Positions 1 to 10,373 of a stretch of 64,000 bases of DNA are shown here, piece after piece (position 1 is the first letter of the stretch; each line of letters begins with the position of its first letter). A program made the translations under genes and the position numbers. Source of the stretch: Coemansia sp. RSA 487 (Eukaryota; Kickxellomycota; Kickxellomycetes; Kickxellales; Kickxellaceae); assembly GCA_027577595.1 (NCBI GenBank), contig JANBRJ010000033.1, forward strand, positions 62,001-126,000, read 5' to 3'. The notes beneath the pieces are model-generated. The model had not been told where the DNA came from. It saw nothing but the letters and a program-made list of their open reading frames with translations, and ran no database searches.

Positions 1-2799
1 TTTGAGTTCGCGAGCGTACTGAGCCAGAGCAAGCAGCGTTCCTGTTGGCAGCTTCTCCCCATCACTGTGCATGTTAGCAGTATTCGCTTTGGCGCCGCTA
101 GCAGGCTTGGCCACAAAGGAAGACGGGCCAACGCCATGTACAAGCCGACATGGGCAATGCGCGACACTCGATGCGACCCACACGTCAATGGTCCTACCGC
201 GTCGCGCGCCTGTCGGACCCTGTAGTCCACCCAATCTACCGACTGCCCCTGAAAGCGATGTTAGGACCACGTCCGCCGCCGAGTCGGTACCTGACAACGC
301 CGGCTGTTGGTCCACAATGTCAGCAATCGTCCGCAGCGACTCGTAGAGAGGCGGCAATCCGTTCGTCGCAGCGTCTATTGCAAGCGGATCTGTCGCAGAA
401 GAGGTGAACGCTGCAGTGGTCGGAACCGAAGGCAAAGCTGCGGAAGTAGTGCTGGCAGATGGCACCGATCGCCCGTGGCGCGAGCTAGCCTTGGCTCGAC
501 GACGCATGTGCTGGGGCGTCAAAGCAACAGCTGCAGCGGCAGCAGCGGCGGCAGCAGCAGTGACCGGTGGAAGGCGCTTCTGTGCAGCAGAGGTGGCTTG
601 ACCAATGTCAGCGACAATGCCTAAGCCAGAGCTGCTGTCAGCAGTAGGCCATATTTCCATGGACAGCAAGCACCGCTCGCAGAATCCTCCAAGACACATG
701 AAGCAAATGCGGTGTGCATAGGCTGCGTACCGTGTCACCGAAGCTACAGAGCTATAGGAAATGGGCACTGGCGCAACTGGTTCGTCGCAGCGTGACACAG
801 AGATCCGCGTAGAGCCGGCTCGGCGTACTGTAAGAATGGCAGGACCGCGGCGGCGCTCCCTGACGACTGCAGAGTACCACACTCGCATACTGTGAACAGC
901 GTATGCGCATTCGCGCAGCGCAAGAAGCAATGTCACGCTAAGCACGTGGATCGGAAGCAAGCGCCCAGATGTCGCCGTGTGGCTGTCGAATGCGGAATAG
1001 GCACCTTGGAATAGAGCACACGACCAGAAGCCTGGAGTGTGGACAACCAACGCGCGCACACACACAAGCCAGCCAGCAAAAAAGGCACGCATAGTGGTAT
1101 CTATGTTGGCCACTGCTTGCACGACATCGTCTTCAAATCGGCCGCCGTGCGTGACAACACATTTTAAACTACTGGCAAATACGCCGTGTAAAAGCGCGTC
1201 CATTCCGAAGAGCAGCAGAAAGGTCTGCAGCGTAGAAATGCTCACATATTTTGAAGCCCACCGGGATAGGCAAATGTAAAAAGACAGTGTCGCAAGCGTG
1301 GCCAGTACTGAGATTCCGCCACTCTTGTGTGCGTGCTGGTCCTGAAAAGCCTGCTTCACATGCTGTCTCCATCCGTGCAACCGCCGGAGACGCTCTGTGC
1401 GACGTTCGACCAGCGCGCTTCTAATTTGTATCGCCTGCTGTACGGCGTCTGCAAATGGCGAGCGAACATCTCTGGGCTGCAAGTACGTGTGGGAAGAAGT
1501 GCCGTCGTTTGGAGATAGGGGCACTGGATGTCGTAGTGGCGGAGCCAGTGTCAGTGTACATGCGCCAGAGTTGCATTCGTACGATGGTTGCATGACCAAT
1601 GAGCCTGACGCAATGTGGTCCAGAGGCGTGGGTCCCAGAATACTCCATAGGGCATAATCCGCAGCAACAAAGTATGCAATGCAAAGCAATGCTGCGCGAG
1701 GGCCAACTTTGGAGCATCTACGCACGGCGCCAAAGGACAGTAGCGCTACACAAAGCCACAGAAGCGCATGTGACTGTGCAAGCGGTACCAGCGATGCGGC
1801 AGCAAAAGCCTGTGTGCGCCAGATCAGATCGTCTAGCATCAGTTCGCCGCTGACTAGCCGCGTCTTCACAGCCTGACCAATTCCAAGCATGTCGCCAACG
1901 CTGTTGTCTAAAAGGCCTGGCTGCTGAAGTACAGCCCGTAGAACAAAGGACTCTGAAAATGGAGACCATGGACGTGCTGTCAAAAATGACACAAGGCGGG
2001 GGATCGCCTCGCTGGTCACTACCCAGTCCAGAGCTACCATCGCTAGCCAGCCACACAGTAGCACCAAGAGCGGATAGCCACGCGCAAACACCATTGCCCG
2101 CTCTCGCCACGTTGCTGCGCGATTCTCCTCTTCCTCATTTGGCTCCGGGTGTTCGCTTGTTGGTATGCGCGCGTCGTCATACTGCTTGTCAATATCTGCT
2201 GCGGCGGCGGCCTCCAGTAGCGCTGTCGCATCCTCTGTATTGCTGCTGCTGCTGTTGCTGTTGTTGTTATTGTTTTCGTCATGGTGAGTAATGTTGGTAG
2301 CATCAGCTGCCGATGTGTTGCTGCGTTGTCTTCGAAACACCTCAGTAATCTCCGTAGCAAACTTGCGGACCTGCGTCCACGCACTGCGAGCAGGATCGTC
2401 GCGGGTGTTATTGCGGCTCTGTTTCTGATGCTGTTGCTGTTTCTGATTCTGTTGCTGCTGCTGCTGCTGCTGCTGGGTGTTGGCGGGCTCACGAAGTCGC
2501 TGGAGGTCTGGGGAATCGGCCATCATTTGTATACGCGGCCAGCGGATATTCCACCCAGCATCCTTTGCTGCATCGTCAGCCAGCTGCTCAGCAGAAGCCG
2601 GATCGTCGGTATGCTTCGGACAACAACGGTGCTTGCAACAGTGGCGGCAGCACTCTTCTTCTCCTCTGTCTCCCTGCCCAGGCCCATCACTAGAACCAAA
2701 TCCTCGTTTATTGACGGTTTGGTTGGACTGTGCGTGCGCCACATCCCCGTTGCTGTGGCCACGCTTAGGTGGCCCGCTGTTAGAGGAAGCGTTGTCCAT
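1..2799 (-). CDS. Large polytopic membrane protein, unknown function (3' end outside window)
   Basis: An uninterrupted frame of 933 codons runs from an ATG at 2799 to the left edge with no stop, so the protein continues beyond the window. Residues 50-60 carry six cysteines in three pairs with basic residues (C50-C51, C54-C55, C59-C60). A Gln run follows near 109-122 and an Asn/Ser run near 174-186. From about residue 240 on there are six or so hydrophobic segments, the first near 241-260. A second Cys group (motif CFMCLGGFCERC) lies in the distal part, followed by an Ala-rich, low-complexity tail. I do not recognise the family; the Cys groups could bind metal or be palmitoylated. The start is uncertain: a TATAAAA lies only about 19 nt upstream of this ATG, and in-frame Met92/93 is the next choice. 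The evenly open frame and GC-rich codons make the gene itself convincing. Confidence 0.8.
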   Translation of the reverse strand, partial: MDNASSNSGPPKRGHSNGDVAHAQSNQTVNKRGFGSSDGPGQGDRGEEECCRHCCKHRCCPKHTDDPASAEQLADDAAKDAGWNIRWPRIQMMADSPDLQRLREPANTQQQQQQQQQNQKQQQHQKQSRNNTRDDPARSAWTQVRKFATEITEVFRRQRSNTSAADATNITHHDENNNNNSNSSSSNTEDATALLEAAAAADIDKQYDDARIPTSEHPEPNEEEENRAATWRERAMVFARGYPLLVLLCGWLAMVALDWVVTSEAIPRLVSFLTARPWSPFSESFVLRAVLQQPGLLDNSVGDMLGIGQAVKTRLVSGELMLDDLIWRTQAFAAASLVPLAQSHALLWLCVALLSFGAVRRCSKVGPRAALLCIAYFVAADYALWSILGPTPLDHIASGSLVMQPSYECNSGACTLTLAPPLRHPVPLSPNDGTSSHTYLQPRDVRSPFADAVQQAIQIRSALVERRTERLRRLHGWRQHVKQAFQDQHAHKSGGISVLATLATLSFYICLSRWASKYVSISTLQTFLLLFGMDALLHGVFASSLKCVVTHGGRFEDDVVQAVANIDTTMRAFFAGWLVCVRALVVHTPGFWSCALFQGAYSAFDSHTATSGRLLPIHVLSVTLLLALRECAYAVHSMRVWYSAVVRERRRGPAILTVRRAGSTRISVSRCDEPVAPVPISYSSVASVTRYAAYAHRICFMCLGGFCERCLLSMEIWPTADSSSGLGIVADIGQATSAAQKRLPPVTAAAAAAAAAAVALTPQHMRRRAKASSRHGRSVPSASTTSAALPSVPTTAAFTSSATDPLAIDAATNGLPPLYESLRTIADIVDQQPALSGTDSAADVVLTSLSGAVGRLGGLQGPTGARRGRTIDVWVASSVAHCPCRLVHGVGPSSFVAKPASGAKANTANMHSDGEKLPTGTLLALAQYARELK

Positions 2800-3153
2800 G
2801 CACGTCTTGAAGGGTGCTTTTATAGGGAAAAGACACCTTTTACCACCTCTTAACGAGCAATGAATGTAATAAAGTATGCAAAAAAAAGTACTTTGAATTG
2901 AAAAAAGGAAAAAGATTTGAAAGTGAAAAAAGGCGGGAAAAAATACTGGAAAAACGGAAAAGGTAAAATATACGCTGAGTGGGAAGCTTTTGGTGCACTA
3001 AAAATGGCCCTAACCCAACCCCCATACTATATCCTCCCCGTCCAATGGGATCGCCCAATGCCCGTCCCCCGAAGTTCAAAAACAACAACATAAACTCGGA
3101 CAAACCACCAGACATCAGAGCAGGAAAGCGTTTCTAAAGATTATGATGAAGAA
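2800..3153. other. Intergenic stretch, A-rich
   Basis: Spacer between two minus-strand genes. It is A-rich with several poly-A runs on the plus strand and holds a minus-strand TATAAAA at 2818-2824. No coding signal is seen. Confidence 0.6.
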
Positions 3154-3898
3154 TTACATGACAATGCAGCATACGTTTGTCTTCTTCGCAGTCTTATAAA
3201 AGGTCTTTGACTGAGCCGACAGCTCGCTAGACTTGTCAACAAGCGAGCTCAGGTTTTCGCCACGCTGCAGCAGACTCTCGATCGTCTGGTGCATCACGAC
3301 CTTTGTATCATCGAGCTCCTTTTGCACCTTCATGATTGTGTCTGCTTGGTTCGGATCCTGGTACTTGTCAATGTAGTCCTTGAGCGGCTCAAACTCTAGC
3401 TGATCCTTGGTCGTTGCATCGTCCACTGCCCACGAACTGTACTGCTGCCCAAACTCGCTGTTTATCTTGCCCACAAGGGACCGTGCCACCATCGCTGGGT
3501 ATTCTATGTCGGTCACCGCTACTATGCAAAGGTTGTGTGAGCTGCGCAGGAGATGCGCTACGTGATTCTCTTTGGCCACAGCCATCGCTTTGCCAACCAC
3601 CGCGCGCTCGGCGACCATTGTCGTCAGAAAGTTGATAAACTCGCCAGCACTACAATTACCCTTTTGAAATTTGGAAAGCAGCCAATTGGGATGAATAAGA
3701 GTTTAGTACAGCCGAATTCTCCTCTCGTTCTCTGTCTCCTTTATTTTTCTTGTCCTTTTTTTGTACTTACGGTCCTCGTTGGAAGAATGAAAATGACGAC
3801 AGATCGGTCTGCGACGCTAGTATCAGTGACGGTTGGCGGCTGGACTCTGGTGCATCCAGGTCAGACGGTCTAACTACTGCTAGCTGGTAAATTCTCAT
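3154..3898 (-). CDS. YKT6: v-SNARE Ykt6 (two exons)
   Basis: Exon 1 is 3771-3898 and exon 2 is 3154-3649, with a 121-nt intron at 3650-3770 (donor GTAAGT, acceptor TTGTAG, branch-like TACTAAAC). The spliced product is 207 residues, as expected for Ykt6 (yeast 200). It opens with MRIYQLAVV, matching the longin-domain start of yeast Ykt6. It continues with the diagnostic KYQDPNQADTIMKVQ stretch leading into the SNARE helix with its central Arg (LLQRGENL). It ends in CCIVM, a Cys-Cys-aliphatic box for palmitoylation and farnesylation. Ykt6 is a lipid-anchored R-SNARE of Golgi, endosome, vacuole and autophagosome fusion. A start taken from exon 2 alone (3618) would lose the longin N-terminus. Confidence 0.95.
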
Positions 3899-5603
3899 TT
3901 CGCTGCAATTAAAGATAGATGATGGTTGAATTAAGACTAAATTAAAAAAGGTTAGAAATTACAAAAAAGGGTAAAAAGTGGAGAAGGCTTGTTTTGTTTC
4001 AATACTGGTCAGTGCTTCATTCAAGGACAAAGGCGCGTGTATGGTTTTTTGTTGTGTATTTGTGCACATGTGATCAGGCTTGGTACAGGTTGATTTTGGC
4101 AGATTATGATCTGATTTATATGTATGTGGTTAAAAAATTAGTATTGGCGACACCATTCAAGTTTTGAGCCTTTGGAATCGGGGAAAGCAAATGGGATTCA
4201 TGCTCCTTTCGTCATCGGATTTATTCCGAACGAACAACAAATGCAAGAAACATACTGATGTGTGCATATCTCATTCTTTTTGAACCTTTTTTGCTAAACA
4301 TCTCTTTCTTGTTTTGGCTGCTGTGCATACTCCCTCTCCCACTACATGTACATACATGGTGCTTTTCAGCGGACAAAAAAGGACTAAACAGGAAATGCCA
4401 AAGGATTTTTCTTTGCTTCCTTTGCCTTTGAGTGGATCAAGAAGCTGCCTTTCTGCAAGACAAATGTATTATTTGCAGGATGAATGTCATGAAAGATTTA
4501 CCAGTCAGCTTACTCTTGACTTGTGCTTTTTTTGCGGATGCCATTTGGGAGAATAGCGCAGAAATAGCAGAAGCATTTAACATTAGCTGGAATTATTCTA
4601 CCCAACAAGCACATGAGATGCCATGGGAGGGGGAGGAGAAGAATGTACATGGGTTTCTGCGTCGCTTCGCAAAACATGACAGATGTGAAGAAAGCACAGG
4701 GGTTATTTATGCCTGGCCTTACTAAATTGAACGGGATTTTATTATGTTTCATGTTCACTTTCAATTGAAAAACAGACGGAGCGCATAAATGAATTGCGAA
4801 AGAAAATGAGACGAAATGGAAGTGGACGAAGGGTTCCACGTGAACCTTGAATGAACAATAAGAACAATACACTATGAGATGCGCTTTTTCGCAACATACT
4901 CTCTGCTGTTATCGTGCACTTGAACTGGTTTGAGAAAGATATGTATTTGCTTTGCATATTTGTTTATGGTTAATTGTTGGAGTTTATATTGAATAAAGGA
5001 ATCATACAATCTTAGAATCCTCTAGGTGATTCATGGCGGTTATTTTGACAATTGAGGAAACAGGCATCGGAGGAGGGAGAAACCCCTTCCCTCTCTGGTG
5101 CCTCTCTGAATAGAGAATGGTGCAATTGAGGAAGCGCAAAATAGGGATTGGGATTGAAAACACGCACTAAAAAGCCTGGAGGATAATTCTCCATGCGTAT
5201 AGTTTTTTATTTGTCTTTTGTGGCCGTTGAATAAAAAAAGAACATGGCTTTGTGGCTCACCCACACACGCACACACAAAATGCAATGCAAATTTTACTGA
5301 TTGATGGTCAAAAAGAAACACATAGACTGGGAAGGGATTTCTTTATATATCTGGGTTGCGGCAAGAGCTCTCTCGTGAAGTAGAAAGACTTTTTATATGA
5401 TTCTGATCCTACCATTCTACTTTTCTCCTCCTGCCTTTTTTCTTTCTTATTTTCCTCCTCTATTCTTTATTCTGTTGGCTCGGTTTTTGTGTGAAAAAGT
5501 ATTACTATTATTGGAGACTGTTGATTTACCATATATCGAATACAGCTTTGTTCAAATCGCCACAGTCCGCTCGGATATACAACCATCTTGAAGTAATACA
5601 ACT
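3899..5603. other. Gene-free AT-rich spacer
   Basis: About 1.7 kb between divergent YKT6 and the F-box-like gene. Short open frames exist on both strands (for example 4432-4725), but none shows recognisable domains, a plausible start context or partners. No tRNA or snRNA was recognised by eye. Confidence 0.5.
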
Positions 5604-7373
5604 ATGGCAAGAGCAGCCGATTTGTTACCAGAGATAGTGCGACTAATATTGCGAGCAACAACAACAAATCCCAACAATGAGACGGGCGGGAGCAGGCTAA
5701 GCGAGTGGAAGCAGCAACTAGCGCTTGTAGGCGTGTGTCGCAAGTGGCGGGCAGTGGGCGTGCCGCTGGTGTACTCGCAAGTGATTGTAGAGAGCAGCAG
5801 CTCCAAAGACAGCGAGACACTAGCTACTAATGGAGTGCTGTTTGGTGGGCTCAGTGGAGAGCCAGCAGACGTGGCTAGGGAGCTGACAATAATCATGGCA
5901 CCACAGGCGCGGGTAAGCGTATTTCTCGGCAATGTGTGCGACTTCCTGCTGCAGAGAGCAGACAGCGCAGAGAAGCAGCAACAGTGGAAGCGTGTGCATA
6001 CGGTGACCCTTGATTTGTGCGCCGGTGGGCCATACCTATTTACAAGCACGCCAGATGGCAGCAACAGCAGCAGCAGCAGCAGCAGAGATGACGACAGGGA
6101 AACATCACCAGAGGCACTTGTCGAGCGCCTGGCACATGCACTTCCGGGTGTCAAGACGTTGCATTGTGCTCCATCGCAGAACATCGACGATTGTGCGGAG
6201 TTTACAGCGGCCTTGGCTGACCGCTATGCAGGCCAAATCGAGCGCCTCAAGACTCACGTGCACGCGCCATTTGCAGCACCTGCTATGCACAATCTGCGCA
6301 CGCTTGACCTGTTCTTCTTCTGGTCCAGTGTCCAGCTCTCAATGCCGCAAATAAATGTGCGCCAGCTGCAGAGGATGTCCCTGGTCAACGTATCGGCCGA
6401 CTTTGCTTGGGACTCACTGTTCCTACACCAGCCACAGACAAAAGACATGGAGATCCAACGTACAAACGACAGCATACCTGTGGCAGTGTTTGAGTCTCTT
6501 CGACGAATGCACTTGTTCTTCCACACAAATATCGACGTGTTTGAGGGAAACGCGCGCGCAACGCAGTTGCTTGGCGCGCAGTACCACCGCCGGCTCAGCT
6601 TCCCGGAGCTCCGGTACCTGTGCACGGATAACAGTGCCTCAGCAGCCACGCTTCTCGGCAGCGCGCAGTTCCCAGACAGACTAGCAGAGTTCCGGGTGTT
6701 CTGTCCCGAGGGTGCAATCATCAGCGTCAAGAATGCCGATTTTTCGGTTGATGCCAGGCGCCGCATCGCGGCACACATGGCATCACCGCACGAGACACCA
6801 GGGCCCTGGGACTTTGTGCGCCTCACAAACTGCCTGTTTACCCCGGCTTCCTCGGACACAAGCGATCCAGCAACACAGGCAAAGCGAGAAGAGGACGTGG
6901 CGCTGACTATGGGTGCGCACATGTTCCTGCCAAAGCCGTCGGTTATTGCGTGGTCTGCTCTAACACGCCTTTCCATCGCCGCGCCAATCTGCCCTCTTGC
7001 CCTGGCCCAGTACATTGGTGCGCTCTCTGGATTGCTCGAACTGCGCGTCCACAGCATGCAGCTTGGCGCACTGGTGCTCCAGTCGTCAGAGACACACAGT
7101 GGCAGTGAGGCACGCGATGAAGATCACCAGTGTCTGTGGCCGCCTGCGCCATCTGTGTGCTCGATCTCCAAAAGCCCCATCCGCTTCCTTGCCCTGGCCT
7201 TTTGTATCGCCGACAATGGCGACACGGCTGCCAGCGTTGTCGAGCACTTGGTTACAGGGCTCCAGTTCCTCCGCACTCTCTGCATCCCTGACGCTGTGGC
7301 ATCACGCATCAAAGAATTTGCCTCATCGCAGCAAACTACGTACCCTCATCTTGCAAGGCTCTCAATCCACTAA
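5604..7373 (+). CDS. F-box-like / leucine-rich repeat type protein
   Basis: Single-exon protein of 589 residues. The N-terminal segment (about residues 5-50) has the F-box-like pattern LLPEIVRLIL...LVGVCRKWRAVGVPLVY, seen in the large F-box-like families of Kickxellomycotina and Basidiomycota. The rest has irregular hydrophobic blocks of LTRLSIAAP / LLELRVHSM type, consistent with degenerate leucine-rich repeats that would bind substrate. A short Ser run lies near residue 155. The expected role is a substrate adaptor for an SCF-type ubiquitin ligase through Skp1, but binding cannot be judged from sequence. It ends 103 bp before the stop of a convergent gene. Confidence 0.75.
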   Translation: MARAADLLPEIVRLILRATTTNPNNETGGSRLSEWKQQLALVGVCRKWRAVGVPLVYSQVIVESSSSKDSETLATNGVLFGGLSGEPADVARELTIIMAPQARVSVFLGNVCDFLLQRADSAEKQQQWKRVHTVTLDLCAGGPYLFTSTPDGSNSSSSSSRDDDRETSPEALVERLAHALPGVKTLHCAPSQNIDDCAEFTAALADRYAGQIERLKTHVHAPFAAPAMHNLRTLDLFFFWSSVQLSMPQINVRQLQRMSLVNVSADFAWDSLFLHQPQTKDMEIQRTNDSIPVAVFESLRRMHLFFHTNIDVFEGNARATQLLGAQYHRRLSFPELRYLCTDNSASAATLLGSAQFPDRLAEFRVFCPEGAIISVKNADFSVDARRRIAAHMASPHETPGPWDFVRLTNCLFTPASSDTSDPATQAKREEDVALTMGAHMFLPKPSVIAWSALTRLSIAAPICPLALAQYIGALSGLLELRVHSMQLGALVLQSSETHSGSEARDEDHQCLWPPAPSVCSISKSPIRFLALAFCIADNGDTAASVVEHLVTGLQFLRTLCIPDAVASRIKEFASSQQTTYPHLARLSIH

Positions 7374-7476
7374 ACAAACATATCAAATGTTTTTGCTGGC
7401 ATCACTTATTTCGATATGTAGTATTTTTAAGTTATTCTGATAAACCAATATGTATAGCTGTGTTCCCCATATTCAT

Positions 7477-8133
7477 TCACCTACAATTAGTCTGTTCGTT
7501 TGCTTTACATATGTTGTAGAATTTGCAACCGTGGCATTTGGTTCGCGAAAACACCTCTCCATTCGAGAGACATTCTTCTGGTTGTTTCGTTCGCACTGTG
7601 GCATTTTTGTGTTGCAATGAGATTTGCGGCTCGGCTGAATTGACTGCAGCGCGCGCCAAAAGCCGCTCCAGATCTCTTGTCGTCAACTCCACTTCGATAG
7701 TGTGCCCACCGCCTTGCTTCTCGCGTATCACCGAAACCACCTTGGTTTGTCCAGCCATCACTTGTTTCCTTTGTGGGTTCCGTTTACTAGAAGGTTTGTT
7801 GTCTAGCACATCCTGCAGCCACTCTTTTGTGTTCTGGCTGGGCATTGGTGTGCTTCTGCCTGCCAGAATATACTGTAGCGGGTCCAGTAGCTGTGGTCTG
7901 GTTGTTCCTTGCGTGGCTTCTATGTATTGATGTTGCTGCCATATGCGTACCGTTTCTCTAGCGTGCTGCCAGTGCTGGCATCTGTTGTGTTCAGCTGCTG
8001 TGGCCAGAACACTGGCATGTCTTCCACTTCCTGAGATTGGCATGTGCCGAAACAGCGCTGTAGTTATCATCGTTAAACGACCTAGCTGGATGCCGCCTTT
8101 ACTGACTATAGCAGCCATTAATGTCTTTGACAT
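7477..8133 (-). CDS. Hypothetical protein, possible mitochondrial import signal
   Basis: A frame of 218 residues starting with an ATG at 8133. The first 50 residues contain Arg, Lys, Ser and hydrophobic residues with no acid until later, which would suit a mitochondrial presequence. The middle contains a PLQYILAGRSTPMP motif followed by a Lys/Arg-rich stretch. The C-terminus holds a CHGCKFYNIC cysteine cluster near the end. I do not recognise the family. A second in-frame ATG follows five codons later. It converges on the F-box-like gene, and GC content matches the coding neighbours rather than the AT-rich island beyond. Confidence 0.6.
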   Translation of the reverse strand: MSKTLMAAIVSKGGIQLGRLTMITTALFRHMPISGSGRHASVLATAAEHNRCQHWQHARETVRIWQQHQYIEATQGTTRPQLLDPLQYILAGRSTPMPSQNTKEWLQDVLDNKPSSKRNPQRKQVMAGQTKVVSVIREKQGGGHTIEVELTTRDLERLLARAAVNSAEPQISLQHKNATVRTKQPEECLSNGEVFSRTKCHGCKFYNICKANEQTNCR

Positions 8134-9237
8134 GTTTCTAAAAATCTACAAAACCAAGTAAAAAAAACCTTTGAAGTGCAATGATAATGTTAAAAATATG
8201 ATATTGAAGCAAGAACTGAACTATCGTTGAAAAAAAGTAAAAGCTCTCTCTACCTTACGGAGAGTTTCTCAAACATTCCACATTCAAAATCATGCCACTT
8301 TTTTTAGACCAACACAATCTTTTTTTTTAGCCAATCGATTCAGATTTCCTAATCTGGGAGGTACCACCTCTTCACTCTCCGAAAACTACACTATTGAACT
8401 TGATAGCAACCCTGGTTAATCCCCTATACGCTCCCCAGTCATTGTTTCGATGCGTGCAGGGTTTTGTCCAGATATCACAACATTCTTTTATTCTTATGGA
8501 GTCTCATTTGCGCTCTTCTCAAACCCTTAGTAGTATGATCAACCTCACCAGCGACCCTATTACATGCGTCTGCATACGTTAACTAAATGCTGCAAACAAA
8601 CCTTTAGCTATATCCTAGAGACGGTTTTCGCAAGTGAACATTAAAATTGGTCTGGGTGGGGGTATCTAGGTTATCATTGCTGCATACGCTGACTGATTGA
8701 TTCTTCATAGTCCCGCCTTACTACACGCTTGAAAAATATTGCTTAGGCCTTCCTTTGAAAAAAAGTGGTTTCTTTCTGTCTATTTCTGTCTCACACAATG
8801 AACGATAAATATATTACCATCCAGAAATCTGGAAATCTTTCCGTAAAAATGGAGAAAACTGCGGACAATCCCAAATTTTTGTGCAGTAGTATTGAGCCCG
8901 ATTTGCTGCCTGAAGAAGATAGCAAAAACCATTTGACAATATGTTTAATGGATATCTTTCGCACTTTGCATTGCGAAAACAGGTTCAGTCTTTGTCTTTG
9001 GGAAGCTAAATGCAGTATTGCTGTACAAAACGGATACTTTCTCCCCCAATATTTTGCACTGTCCATTGCTACAACGGTTTTCACTGCGCAAAGTCTCAAT
9101 GTTTAAAAATATAAAATGTGAAATAAATCTATCGGTCCTTTCTTAACAAGCTCGCCACACCTCTTCTATATTCAAACTTTCAATTTATTCTTGTTTTTTG
9201 CTCCCATTATAGTGTTGATTTTTAAAATATTTAAAAG
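8134..9237. other. AT-rich spacer with one doubtful ORF
   Basis: Start of an AT-rich island. One 102-codon plus frame from an ATG at 8798 to 9106 has no recognisable domain and no TATA at the usual distance, so I leave it uncalled. A plus-strand TATAAAA-like site lies near 9110, about 128 nt before the next gene. Confidence 0.4.
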
Positions 9238-9741
9238 ATGTCTACGAGGCAGACGTTCTTTCCCGTAACAAACGAGTCCTTTAATTTTACTGGAGAATCA
9301 ATGTATTCGTTAAGGTCGCTTCATCCAAATATGGTCACTGTTCCAGTGTGGCTGATCGATGACGTATTACTGCTAGTGTTGAAATATTTAATCGACACCT
9401 TTAACCCAAACATGGTACTTCGGCATAGCAGACAATGGACTAAAGTAGCAAGTATATATACCAGTATTGGTGTTCTTTTACATATAACGACGTTAGTTAT
9501 TCCTATATACAACACCACATGGTTACGCACAATATCTATGGGCTTAACCTACGTATCTAGCTGCATTGTAGCTATTCGCCTGATATTGGATATTGTATAT
9601 ACAATATGCAATATTTATGGATATTCGCTTCAAAATAATGAATCGGCGTGTAGAGCGTTTGGACTAGTTGTCGTAATCATCTATTTTTCACTGACCATCC
9701 GTCGATTTGAAACGGCCATCCATTTGGAAAAAAATAAATGA
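9238..9741 (+). CDS. Small four-helix membrane protein, unknown
   Basis: A frame of 167 residues with ATG at 9238. Four hydrophobic segments are visible, at about residues 38-55, 78-102, 106-132 and 142-156. They are separated by short polar loops, with a charged C-terminal tail ending HLEKNK. There is no signal peptide and no family I recognise. It lies alone in an AT-rich island and its codons are AT-rich like the surroundings. A TATAAAA-like site about 128 nt upstream fits the promoter spacing of other genes here. It is probably a lineage-specific membrane protein; expression would decide. Confidence 0.5.
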   Translation: MSTRQTFFPVTNESFNFTGESMYSLRSLHPNMVTVPVWLIDDVLLLVLKYLIDTFNPNMVLRHSRQWTKVASIYTSIGVLLHITTLVIPIYNTTWLRTISMGLTYVSSCIVAIRLILDIVYTICNIYGYSLQNNESACRAFGLVVVIIYFSLTIRRFETAIHLEKNK

Positions 9742-9992
9742 CTCGCCTGTCGTAAAAATCTAGACTAGACAAACAAATGCGCTTACCTTACATATCTATT
9801 AGTAAATTTCTTGTTTAGATTCAGATAAAATCCAATTTATTATACAATTTCTTTAAACAGGGTGCATTTATAAACTATGTGATTGTTATTTCTGGATCTT
9901 GTTGTGGAACCTTAACCATTGTTCAGTAGCATGCCAACAGAATTTTCTTGTGTTAATAATCAACCTAAGTGTTAATCAAAGGTAAATCATGG

Positions 9993-10160
9993 CTATGCCA
10001 ATTCATATTGACCTGTTTGTTTCGGACGGAGCTTACTGACGGTTTTTCTCTTAGGAGGCTGGCTATTGTTTTTCTTCACTTTATTGCCAGGGGCCTTTGG
10101 CGGTTCTTTCTTTTCCTCCTCTTTTAGAGGGGTCTCTTTCTTTGCTTGTTTTTTTGGCAT
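9993..10160 (-). CDS. Lys-rich small ORF, possibly the tail of an interrupted membrane protein gene
   Basis: A 55-codon frame (ATG at 10160, TAG at 9993) encodes a very Lys/Pro/Glu-rich peptide. The frame just upstream on the same strand (10290 to about 10150) encodes one clear hydrophobic helix (LTAAITYLLCVFAIISNLIY) running straight into the same Lys-rich sequence. The two frames meet at a run of seven A (10149-10155). A one-base length change there would join helix and tail. Further upstream are an ATG at 10373 and a TATAAAAC at 10432-10439. Either the gene has an unseen short exon or indel, or the assembly has a homopolymer error, or this is a decaying gene. The function is unknown; a single-pass basic-tailed protein is the simplest reading. 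Confidence 0.35.
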   Translation of the reverse strand: MPKKQAKKETPLKEEEKKEPPKAPGNKVKKNNSQPPKRKTVSKLRPKQTGQYELA

Positions 10161-10373
10161 GTCGATAGATTAAATTGCTTATAATAGCGAAAACGCAAAG
10201 TAGGTAAGTAATTGCTGCTGTGAGAGAAAATAAAGGGTAGCCATGGAGGTAAATACGCTCAGCAGCTTGTGTGTTTCCATGCTTCTTCACAAGATTGATG
10301 GGTTGGACTTTGCTACATATTACCTGCTTTTTAATTCAAAAACTTTTGCATAAAAAGGCTTGCTTTTTGGCAT

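Noticed and set aside
2818-2824. TATAAAA upstream of the left-edge membrane protein gene
   Set aside because: Only about 19 nt before the ATG, far closer than at other genes here. It would put transcription start inside the ORF, so it is not used as evidence for the start.
8798-9106. 102-codon plus-strand ORF in AT-rich DNA
   Set aside because: No domain, no TATA at the local spacing, and an opposite-strand frame of equal length overlaps it.
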